A stretch of 64,000 nt of DNA, taken from positions 62,001 through 126,000 of the forward strand of contig QEAR01000030.1 of NCBI GenBank assembly GCA_006535965.1, written 5' to 3'. Shown here piece by piece: positions 23,812 to 33,900 of the stretch. The DNA is from Spizellomyces sp. 'palustris' (lineage: Eukaryota > Chytridiomycota > Chytridiomycetes > Spizellomycetales > Spizellomycetaceae). The translations under genes were made by a program, and so were the position numbers. Position 1 is the stretch's first letter; each line of letters opens with the position of its first letter. The notes under the pieces were generated by a model that was not told the origin of the DNA, did no database searches, and worked only from the letters and a program-made list of their open reading frames with translations.

Positions 23812-24721
23812 TGAGGCTCAATTTGATGATGCCCTTTTTGCAGGTCGTGACGCAGTCAGAACTGGAACGGTAGCCGTTTGTTAAACTCAGAATCTCACCA
23901 AACAAGTCGATGATCTGTGGGGACACGATCAACTGTAGTTTCAATGGGGAATAGATGCGTTGCCGTACTTGTGCAGTTCGCCCCACAAATCTTACCAGCC
24001 TGGCACAATTCGGTTCACGATAGCACCAGCTAGTCTCTCGGCGGCCGCTCGTGACCATAAACGGGAATTTGAACACAGGTGATCATGTTACACAATCCCG
24101 CTGGCCAGCCAACCTTTTGGGCCAAACAGCTTAAAGAAATGGCGATTTCAGGTTTGGACAAATGGCACAGGGTGGTGGGCATTGGAGGGTTTTCATGAGG
24201 ATCTGCCCGCCCCCAAGGTTAAGCTAAAGTAACGGGCAAAAAGAACAAGGTATATGCTTGCAATTCTCAAGGCAACATTTGGCGCAACTGCTCTCCACTT
24301 TCTAGCTGAATGATGAGTCCGAATTACCCTTGTTGGCTGTCTTGCATATATCCATTCTAGAAAGCCGGATCTACGGCCATTTGCCATGCAAGAAACTTTG
24401 AAGATAACGAAACAGCGTCATAAACAAATGTGTGAAGTTAACGGGACCCAACCACGACTGACTACGCAGCAAGTTCTTGGACTTCAGCAAATGACTCTTC
24501 CCTTCCGTCCACAGAGTAGCCGTTTAGCAAACAAGAAGACGGCAACCGTTGGAAAGACGGAAGGGTTAATTTCATTCGAAGGGTTCCTTGCAGGCTGCAA
24601 GTCTGACGACGTATTTATATTACTGCCATGTGGCGCAGGTGCAGAAAATGTGGCGCAATGAAACCCAGGTTCAACCCGCGCTAGACTCAACTGTAATGAT
24701 ATTGTTTTATCATCTCCAAAG
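23812..24721. promoter_or_regulatory. RAS upstream region and 3' region of the pseudouridine enzyme gene
   Basis: About 0.9 kb between two minus-strand genes. Frames at 23705-24076 (-), 24386-24661 (+) and 24484-24747 (-) overlap one another and match nothing. A distal untranslated RAS exon cannot be excluded. Confidence 0.4.
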
Positions 24722-27700
24722 TTACAGTTTAAACACCCATTCGCCAAGATCTTTTGCTACAGCTCTATCGGTCATTAATGACATTTCCGCTGCGCGCATG
24801 CCAGCTATGGCAAACCTACGCAGATCTTCCACTGTAGGTTCACCGGATTTGAGCGAATAATAACGGGACAGTCCTGTCACCAGTGTTCCAACCATGCTAA
24901 AACGAGATATTAATTCGCAATCAAACATATATGACAATGAAGACGTATGTTACCTATCCCCTGCGCCAGTGACGCTGATACAATCGTTATAAATTTGTGT
25001 CGGCCCAAGGGTTACGGATATCGAACCGTCTCTTGCGATCAAAACACCCTCACGCCCGCGTTTGACAATGATCGTAGGTATCACTTTGCCGACAACGGTA
25101 ATGTTCGACTGAAGATTGTCCTGCCCCAACATCAATCCTCTGCCTCTGTGCAAACGAGCCGCATCGTCCTCCTGTTTGGGCAGGCCTTGGAGAGCAGCTT
25201 AGTTACTCGCCTCGAGGAGCAATGTATTATTCATTTTGTCTCACCATTGCATTGATCTTTAGCAGATTGGTATCCCCAGGCCATTGCGCTGAGCTCGCCT
25301 TCATTTGGGGTGGCGTATTTAATACTAGCTTTCAACAAGTTGTGGTCGAGATTGAATAATCTAAATGCCTTTATCTCTGATGTTGGTTCAAATAGAACTA
25401 GAGGGTTGTTACTACTCATGAGCTCTGTTGGATCATCTCATTACATCTGCAGCAACGCACCTGGAATGTTATTCTCCGCACAAGTTTCCAAAATCCGCTG
25501 TGTGCAACGACTGCCCAAGTTTCCGTCAATAGATACAAAGGGAGGTAAGTTCCTCTTGATGATTGTAGAGACCTACGACCGCGCCGACATAAAGCTCAGC
25601 ATACAAAGTAGGATCTCCCAATGGCGACACGGACCTCCTCTCCATCAATTTCTGCGTGCATGCGCATGTCGGCAACCGCAACTAGCATGTCCCCGTTGGA
25701 TTTGAGGAACGCATTGTATGTCGCTGTCTGATGACCTACTATCCGTTTGATCCCAGATACATCCTGCGCATGGGCCTTAGGGCATCGACAGCGTTCAGAT
25801 ACACATGATCGCGTACGTACCATTCCCACGCCAGCCATCTCTTGAATCAAGCCGTCTCCCGCAACATCGTCCCCAACAGCGCTGACGAAAAGTGGATTTC
25901 CACCTGTGCGAGAACATGCTTCCGCCATGTTCCGGCCCACGCCACCCATCGACTGTTTACAAGTACCGGGATGCGAAGTTCCTAAGGATGGCATCCCGTT
26001 GCATTCGTTGCCATCTTCGAACCGGGTCGACACATCGAGAACAGTGCCACCTATTATCACAGGTCGGGAAGCCGTGGCTGGTGACGCTGATGAATTGATA
26101 GTAGCCCGATTGCACTGAGCCGCAAATGAAGCAGCGATACGGCTGCCAATACGGGCATTGTTCTTGACTAGGGCAATGTCTATAAACTGATGTGTGAGCA
26201 ACGGGTGCTCTGCTGCGTCGGTGTTACAAGCTTACTGGATTTCAAAGATTCCCCTTGCGTAATCTGCTTTACCCGATCGAGAAGAAAGGGCGTTATGTCT
26301 TTGCCTCTAACACCCTTTGTACTGTAGCATATTGAAGGTTCAACGGCTGGCATTCTTTCAGAACGGCAGCATATGTCACCCACTTTGCCTCGTCTATCGC
26401 GTCCAAAACCGCCTTTTCAATCTTCCATGCGTCCTTTGGAGCATCTTCAATTGGAATCGGTACAGCTATAACCATGCCGCTTTGCAATTGAAGATCATTG
26501 TTCGCCTCTGTCATACAATACGCAAGCTCAAAATCTTGACTCATCATCGGGCACGTTTAAACAAGTTACTCACTAATTAGCGACGCACATGCGTCAGGAG
26601 TCTTAAGGTGGGCGATGCTCTATACCAAAGAGATTGAATTCCTCCGCTAATCCAACCAAATCGCAATAAACTGATCTGACCCTGTACCCGGATTTCGGAG
26701 TGTAAAAGGCTGGAAAGTCATCACTATCTCCGTAGCTAACAACCGTTACCCCTTGAGTTTCCTGGGTGTGTCAAACTTTAGTTCTTTTATGGAATCACAC
26801 TGACTCCCAAGCTCAACGTAGTGCCATACCAGGAACTCTAAAGTTCGCTCAATGTCCAAGATCGACTTTGCACCGGCACATATTACAGCAACCGGCGTCC
26901 TTCCAAGTTCGGTCAGATCAGCACTGACATCCATCGCTGGAGGGTCATCAAAGATCAACTATAAAGGCTCTCAAAAGGAGCAACTCTAGAACGTACAATC
27001 TTCGCCACCTCGGTGAACTCCACCAATTCCCCCAGTCACAAACACTTTGATCCCAGCCTGGTTAGCAATCAGCATAGTACCAGACACAGTGGTAGCTCCT
27101 ACGACACCCTTGATCGGCCTTTCAATTGTCGTCTAGACGGATGACAGGTAAGGATATGACTTCTTACCTGGGAGACAACTAGAGCCAAATCTCGTCGAGA
27201 AGTCTTTCGTGCTTTGAGACCAGTTCGAGCAAGCTTTTCTAGATCATCTCTGGAGAGTCCTACATGGAAGAAAACAAGTAGTCGGAAGCTGTTCAGAGCG
27301 ATTGTGCAGGAAGTCGAAACATACCAACTTTGATGCGTCCATCAAGAACAGCAACAGTTGCAGGCACACAGCCTTCCTCCCGCACAATTCTCTCCACTGC
27401 CAAAGCAGTATCTAGATTTTGCGGATACGGCATTCCTACTCATGAACTTTGGCTTGAGCGGGAACTTCCTTTAGCTAAAGGATAACGTCCATCGCCCCAC
27501 CATGACTTATTATTGTAGACTCTAATGCAACTATCGGCCTTTTTGCCCGCAATGCCTCGCGTACTTCTGGGTGAATGTCATATACATGCGACATCGCTGG
27601 CGCCCTTATGCCCGTTGAAAATAGTCGACGATCGCGGCATAATGAAGAAATGGACACCTGATCGCGATAATCCACATATCAGTTTGGGTTTCCTTGCTTG

Positions 27701-27759
27701 ATTCCACAATAAGATTGCACGGGAATGCTCACGGGGATTCGACAATGGCGGTAGATCAT
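24722..27759 (-). CDS. bifunctional pseudouridine-5'-phosphate glycosidase / PfkB kinase (PsuG-PsuK fusion)
   Basis: Fifteen exons join in frame to about 710 residues: 27759-27733, 27657-27501, 27435-27325, 27259-27168, 27108-26997, 26936-26830, 26761-26626, 26534-26384, 26321-26236, 26179-25821, 25763-25635, 25554-25461, 25397-25245, 25197-24954 and 24896-24722. The glycosidase half shows [71 protein letters not shown] and [13 protein letters not shown]. The kinase half shows [49 protein letters not shown] and the PfkB C-terminal signature TGAGDS. Together they phosphorylate pseudouridine and cleave pseudouridine-5'-phosphate to uracil and ribose-5-phosphate. The 27-nt first exon (MIYRHCRIP) plus [10 protein letters not shown] looks like a mitochondrial presequence; an internal ATG at 27594 could give a cytosolic form. 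The join at 26626/26534 is the least certain, and one intron is only 47 nt. Confidence 0.9.
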
Positions 27760-28033
27760 CGTCGATGCGGTTGTAGTGAAGGTGAAGCTCCCCAGTGAGT
27801 GGCACAGCTCTTGGTTGTGCAGATGACGTAATGGTTCACGAAGTGTGACAGTTGCATGCTTCGTTGCATCAACTCAACTTGTCATCTACAATCGTGTAGG
27901 AATCAGCACTTTCCTTCATCCCTTATAAATTGGAAAGCTGGCGAACCTTACCAGGCTCTTACTTGTTATCCTGTTGACGCTTCCCGCTTTCGCATATTAC
28001 CCTCTCGAATTCCCAATAGTTTCCTGGTCCAAA
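27760..28033. promoter_or_regulatory. divergent promoter region of pseudouridine enzyme and a small orphan gene
   Basis: About 270 bp between two outward-facing starts. No further gene is seen. Confidence 0.5.
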
Positions 28034-28564
28034 ATGGCTTCAGAGACTTCCGCCCAGGACTTGGCCATTCTCTCTACCGAATTCAAAGCTCTTCGTGACC
28101 GCAAGGGACATTTTAACGGAGGCGAGCATGACGCGGACGTGGATGGTTATGGTGGGAAGAAGCACAAAACGATGGAAGCTCTTGCAAAGGCTTTTGGAAA
28201 CAAAGGAACGCCTGCCACTAAAGTACTGGAAGCCATGGGACCTCCTGATGAGATCGTACCCAAAGTCGGTGCTTCCAATGTGGGCCCACTTGAAGCCGCT
28301 GGTCCGGGTGCAATTACTGGTGGCATGCCGGGTCCTGTTATTGCCGGAGGATCTCCCGGCGCTCTAGGAGCAGTTGAGGGCAAGCCATACTTTTTGATAT
28401 ACTATTGGCGTGGACGGCATGATTACCTGTGAGTACCGCTACTGATGGTGGTGAAGCTATTAAAACCGCACTGACAATGGACTCTTCTTCGTAGATGGTT
28501 CGAGGTGGACGCTTCCGGTGATGAAAAGATAAATGGCTACGGCTGGTATGCTGCTGGTGAATAG
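28034..28564 (+). CDS. small conserved-looking protein of unknown function
   Basis: Two exons, 28034-28428 and 28495-28564, separated by a 66-nt intron (GTGAGT...TTCGTAG), give 154 residues. I chose ATG 28034 (MASETSAQDLA) over an in-frame ATG at 27974 because it has the better context and the longer start adds a hydrophobic run. A helical N-terminal half (MEALAKAFGNKGTPATKVLEAMG, then PPDEIVP) leads to a Gly/Pro/Ala-rich middle (about 85-115). A compact aromatic C-terminus follows: YFLIYYWRGRHDYL, WFEVDASGDEKINGYGWY. The WRG-HDYL-WFEV pattern and the invariant-looking splice inside it argue for a real, constrained protein. I do not recognise the family. Confidence 0.65.
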
Positions 28565-28787
28565 TGATAAGCGGCCGGATACTCCTGGAATATCATACAG
28601 CGTTGTACTTAGGGCTACCTTCAATCTATCACCAACTTTATAAATAATTTACGCCGCAGAATAATAGCATTTATAGAACTATGCATAGATCAAATCCGAA
28701 CTACGCTAAACTATGAGGTAATGTTTCCAGCACGCTTTTTGTAAGGTTTCTCGTTGGCATCCGTTCGCAGCAAACATCAGGGTGACC

Positions 28788-29471
28788 TTAGGTTCTGCTC
28801 AAGACATCTTTCCCACCCCAACGCCCTTCAACAGCGCCGCCCAGACCTGCGAGTCTTTCAGCATACCGCCGGCCGATGACCCAAGCACTGGCTAACGGGC
28901 CCCTCGTCTCAACCTCCACTTCCAGTACCACAGCAGGGTTCGCACCTTCCTCTGTAGCATCCTCCACAGAGAGCACATGTTTCACGATCACTGTTGTGTT
29001 AAACACCTTGAATTCGTCCTTTATAAAATATGACTTGTTCCGGCCTGGCTGCTCGTCTTCACCAAACTTTCGCACTACTACAACTCTTTGGCCCTGAGAC
29101 TGCCTCGATCGTCGTTTGCGAATGAATCGTGTGTTGCCGGAACCTCTGCTAATAACTTCCACGCCAAATTCTGGTTGTCGAGTTGCTTCATAGTACGTCT
29201 CAGGGTCAACAAGTTCAGCAAACACACGCTCTGCATGATCTTGTGCACGGACTTTGTTCGCAGCCTCCAAGAGGGCGCTGGTGGATTGGTCGACAAAGCT
29301 CCAAGATGCACTGAGAGGGGCGACCGGTTCAACTGGTGGCGGGGGAGGTGTTTCAAGCTTCCGTTTAGTTACGGGGAAAGTATGTGATTGTTCCAAAGGG
29401 CCTAATACAAGAAGGGCTACTGTTGCAACACCTGCAGCAGTCGCTGTTATCGCAATCGAAGAATATGTCAT
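28788..29471 (-). CDS. 227-residue protein of unknown function with N-terminal membrane segment
   Basis: A single uninterrupted exon. Residues about 5-24 (SIAITATAAGVATVALLVLG) form a hydrophobic signal or anchor helix. A proline run (PPPPPVEPVAP) follows, then a mixed alpha/beta region (FVDQSTSALLEAANKV, ETYYEATRQPEFGVEVISRG) with a basic loop (IRKRRSRQSQGQRVVVVRKFG) and a strand-rich end (VFNTTVIVKHVLSVEDA, VVLEVEVETRGPLAS). The pattern of one anchor plus a soluble domain suits an organelle membrane or secreted protein. No family is recognised. It converges on the preceding small gene and faces the CCDC43-like gene across about 400 bp. Confidence 0.6.
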   Translation of the reverse strand: MTYSSIAITATAAGVATVALLVLGPLEQSHTFPVTKRKLETPPPPPVEPVAPLSASWSFVDQSTSALLEAANKVRAQDHAERVFAELVDPETYYEATRQPEFGVEVISRGSGNTRFIRKRRSRQSQGQRVVVVRKFGEDEQPGRNKSYFIKDEFKVFNTTVIVKHVLSVEDATEEGANPAVVLEVEVETRGPLASAWVIGRRYAERLAGLGGAVEGRWGGKDVLSRT

Positions 29472-29874
29472 GATCGAAAATGTTTTTCGTTGTAAATTGG
29501 GCCGTGGTGAGAATGGAATGACACGGACAGGTTACACTCATTGTTGCCACGACAACACCTATGGTAAATGGCACCTGCGATTAAGGCGATGTGTATTTCA
29601 CTTTAAACAAATCTGCCTTGCTCACACTTAGGCTGCCCTAAAATGACAAATGAATGGGATGAGTGGCTTACCGCCAGCCTTCTGGAGTGCAGCATTAACG
29701 ATGAAGTGAGGACGCTGTATATTAGATGTCTGAACCGAAGGACACCGAATTGAAACGTGCATTATATTTGCAGACCTTTTCAGAGTATATAACACAACTC
29801 TGTTCAGAGGTGCGACAAGGGACCTGAGAACAATCTTTCAAAGGACGCTAACGTCGATACTATATAAGGACACC
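29472..29874. promoter_or_regulatory. divergent intergenic region
   Basis: About 400 bp between two outward-facing starts. A TATATAAGGA element at 29861-29870 lies just ahead of the plus-strand ATG and may be part of that leader. No gene is seen. Confidence 0.4.
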
Positions 29875-30758
29875 ATGGAGGACGACGAACGGCGGGAGGT
29901 GATTGTAGAGTTTTTGTCGGAGGCCACCGTAAGTGTACCACTGAGCCCTCGAGTACTCATCAAACCACTGAAAAGAATTTACTTCAATACTTTCAGGACC
30001 AACCGGTAGAGCCTCTTGTGGACGAACTGTTGCGGCGCAATGCAGAGTGGCGAGAAAAGGCAAGGCGACAGGAAGAAGAGGTGAAACAAAAGGCAATACA
30101 GGCGGTAAAACGTATGTGGCCCACTGCTCAAAACGAACGTCGTATACGCTTGGCTGATACGTTCTTACCAAGTAAAAGAACAGGATGCTCTTAAAGCGAC
30201 CATATTGCAGCAAGAAGGCAAACCTGCCAAAAAACAATTGAGCAAGGAAGAGAAACAGGCTCGGGAGCGTCTATTAGCACAGGTAAATGTTTCGCCGCTT
30301 TTTATTGAAGTAGTGTTACAAGTACTAAGTGAGTGTATGGTTTCTTCGCGTGTAGTATGGATATGATTTAGACGAAGTGGTGGAGACAGCGGACGGGGAG
30401 GTGGAGTTCATTTACAAAGGCAAGAAGGATGATAAGAAAAGTTCATCTGACGAAGGTAAGTTGTTAGTTGTCCATGGGGGTGATCATTCGTAGGCTGATT
30501 AACATGAACCGCTTTTAGTATTGCTCCCAAAGAACCGTAATGCGGAGTAAGTTGGCGCCCTTTCCATAAACAAATCTGGCCTTTAACATTTGCTATTGCC
30601 TCAGAATCGTGAAGCAAGCGGAGCAGGCAAAGAGATCACAAGCGCAGGCAGATCATCAGAAGCAGGTCCAAAGAAATAAGGAGCTTCAAGAGAAACAGCG
30701 CCTGGAAAAGGAGAAGGAAAAGCGGCGAACAATGAAGAAGGAAAAGCGTCGTATGTAA
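29875..30758 (+). CDS. CCDC43-like coiled-coil protein
   Basis: Six exons (29875-29928, 29997-30104, 30184-30282, 30356-30455, 30519-30546, 30605-30758) give 180 residues. The N-terminal third (MEDDERREVIVEFLSEAT, DQPVEPLVDELLRR) forms a small helical domain. A Lys/Glu-rich region with LLAQYGYDLDEVVE follows, and the last 50 residues are a strongly charged coiled coil (KQAEQAKRSQAQADHQKQ through EKEKEKRRTMKKEKRRM). The order of short helical head, LL-A-Q-Y motif followed by an acidic patch, and basic coiled tail matches animal CCDC43, whose function is little known. The call rests on this architecture, and another charged coiled-coil protein is possible. It ends 225 bp before the CM1 gene on the same strand. 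Confidence 0.6.
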
Positions 30759-30983
30759 AATATCACAAGAACCTATTATAGTCTACATATAATATAATTA
30801 AGCATGTATTTGAATATCCATATGCGCCTACTGCCATGGTATTGCATCAAAAACAATCCGTCAGCAAATAGATCCCTGGGACACGGGCGGAGACATGCTT
30901 GCATCATCCATTACGGCATCCAAGGTGTCAATTGTCATGGATTCGTCCAGGAACGCGTTCGAACGGACAGATCGCTGGGCACA

Positions 30984-33900
30984 ATGGACGAAGCACAGGA
31001 TTCCCTTCCTGGATCTCCATTCTTTGGCTTCTCTGAATGTCCAAATATTATGGATGAGGAAGCCCCTCCAGGTTGCTATGAGGTGGAAGATGATGAGGAC
31101 TTCTTTCTAAGCAGTACGCCTGTCCTTGAAGATGAGGAAGTGGAACCGAGGAAAGTAGTGCCACGGCCGCAGATGCTAGAGGAAAATGGCGAGGATCAGA
31201 AGTCAGAGGGGTCGGTGTACGATGCAGAGGATGATGGTTTGGACGCTAGGTCAGTCGTATCAGAATATGTGCCCGAGGAAGAAGTTTTTGCAAAAGTATC
31301 AAATCATGTGGATTCTTTGCCGCGGCCAATACGACCTGAGAATTTTGGTTTCAAGAAGAGAATAGAGTTCATTGTACCGGAAGAAGATGGCGAGGAAGCA
31401 TCAACGGATGGCGAAGCTGATGATTGGGTGGTGAAAAGATTGGAAGAGGAGGAGCCACGGAAGGAAGCTTTGGAGAAAGGCTGGGTTCTTGCACCCAATG
31501 CGAAGGACGAGCTGCATCGCTATACTGAGGAGCTGCCAAGCGGGCAGGTGGCTTTCACCCAGAAGTCCGAGAAGGTCGAGGCCGACTTTTATGTGTTTCC
31601 ACCTGATCTTCCAAAAAAGTACAACCTCTATAAGAATCCCAACCCGAAGGACAGGGTAGAGTGGAGAATTGAGAAAGATTCCGACTACTCCGTGGATCCT
31701 AATGAATATGGTTTCAGACAATACCGTGAGGTAATGTATGCCAGTGTCATTCTCACCTGAAATTCGTGAACCAACAATTCTGGTTTTTACAGGTTATGCA
31801 GAGACTCCGGAAAGACAATATCAACTTAAAGATGAGGATTTTTTTCGAAGAGCGTTCTTACAACATAACTCCAACACAGCTTGCCAATCTAGAAACCAGA
31901 GTAAGATTCCAAGTCCCGTGACTTAAAAAATGACCTCACACCGACTATTCCTGAACCCGCCAGGCATACATGTATCGAAAAATGTACCACGCCTTAATTA
32001 GAGAGGTACGCCGTGCCCTGGCTTTTCATATCAATGTCCTACTAATATATAATCCCCGATCAACAGCGCGATAAGTTCGACTCGGTGAATGAAGGGCTTA
32101 TAAGGAAAAACAATACGCTTTATGAAGAACTGCGGCAACTTAGAGACGAAGATGAAGAATCGAAAATGGACTCGGCGAAGGCGAATGAAGAGTTGAAAAA
32201 GATAAACAATAGCCTTCGGGAAGACCTGAGCGAACTTCAAATGGAATATGAAAGAAACGGTACGCTTTACGAAGAACTGCGGCAACGTAGAGATGAGTAT
32301 GAAGAATCGAAAAGGGATTCGGCGAAGGCGAATGAAGAGTTGAAAAAGATGAACAATAGCCTTCAGGGAGACCTGAGCGGACTTAAAAAGGAGAATGAAA
32401 TTCTGAGAACGACTAAAACAGAGGTACCAGGGCGAATAAGCACCGGCCAGTCAAACGCATGTGCGACCTGTCCATTAATGTGCTTGTCTTACAGGAGATC
32501 AATGCGCTGCGCCAAGAGATAGAACGGCTCAAAAAAGCTGGTGAGGCACCGAAAATCGCCGGGACGTCAGTGACAGTCAAGTGGAGAAAGGAGATCGAAG
32601 AGCTTCAGGAAGCCCTTGAAAAGCAACAGGCGGCCTATGCTACGGAAACGACGGCTTTAAAAAAGGAGCTGGACAGGGAGAAACAAAAGAGTCGCACGTC
32701 AGTTACCGCAAGAGATGAAGCGAAACGACCAAGTGTCGGGTCAACACCTTTGGTTGAGAAGTTGAAAACCGAAATTCAAGACCTAAAGAAGACTATCAAG
32801 GAGCAAGAGAAAGCGCATTTGCTGGTCAAAAAGGATTTAGAGAGAGACCTTTCTAGTCGAAAATCGGTAACTACAGGCACAGGTCATCCGACCGGCCCCA
32901 ATTCTCCGCCAGTCGTGGGGAAGCTGAAGAAGGAAATCGATGCGCTGAAACAGACCATGAAAGACAAGGAAAAGAGTTATATGTTACATGTCTCCTCACT
33001 GAAAAGGGAGAGTGAGACGTCACAGAATGAGCTCGCGAAGAAAGTCAAGGAAACGGCCGAATTGGAGCGCCAGCTACGCAACTCTGCTGCACAGATAGAA
33101 TCAAAAGAGGCAAGTATTGGCCAGTTAACGAGAGATCTCCAAAACTTGCGTGAGAATCTGGCAAGCTTAAAACAAGCTAGGCAAGTTGCCGGCGCGGCTT
33201 CGGTAACGGTGAGCGATGTGGAAAAACTAAAGAAGGAAATCGAAGCCCTGAAGCAGACGGCCAAAGATGCGGAGAAGAGCTACATGCTGCATGTCTCTTC
33301 ACTGAAGAAGGCGAGTGATACAGCACATGATGAACTCGCGGAAAAGGGCAAGGAAACGGCCGAATTGGAGCGTCAGCTACGCAATTCTGCTGCGCAGATA
33401 GAGACCGAACAAAATGAACTCGCAAAGAAGGTTCGTGAATCAGCTGAATTGGAGCGCAAGTTACGTGACTCTGCTGCGGAGACAGAATCGAAAGAGGCAC
33501 ATATTGACCAGTTGACGCGAGATCTTCAAAACCTGCGTGAGAATCTGGCAAGCTTAAAACAAGCTAGGCAAGTTGCCGGGGCGGCTTCGGTAACGGTGAG
33601 CGATGTGGAAAAACTAAAGAAGGAAATCGAAGCCCTGAAGCAGACGGCCAAAGATGCGGAGAAGAGCTACATGCTGCATGTCTCTTCACTGAAGAAGGCG
33701 AGTGATACAGCACATGATGAACTCGCGGAAAAGGTCAAGGAAACGGCCGAATTGGAGCGTCAGCTACGCAATTCTGCTGCGCAGATAGAGTCAAAAGATG
33801 CAAATATTAATCAGTTAGCGCAAGATCTCCAAACCCTACGTGAGAATCTTTCAAACGTCAACCAATCAAAACAAGAAGGGACCACACCCGTAACCGTGAG

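Noticed and set aside
24386-24747. Overlapping frames on both strands upstream of RAS
   Set aside because: Mutually overlapping, short, no recognisable protein features.
27109-27167. A 35-nt intron ending at 27133 in the pseudouridine enzyme gene
   Set aside because: Too short; a later acceptor at 27109 gives a 59-nt intron and restores the conserved SQG...TTVSGTM segment.
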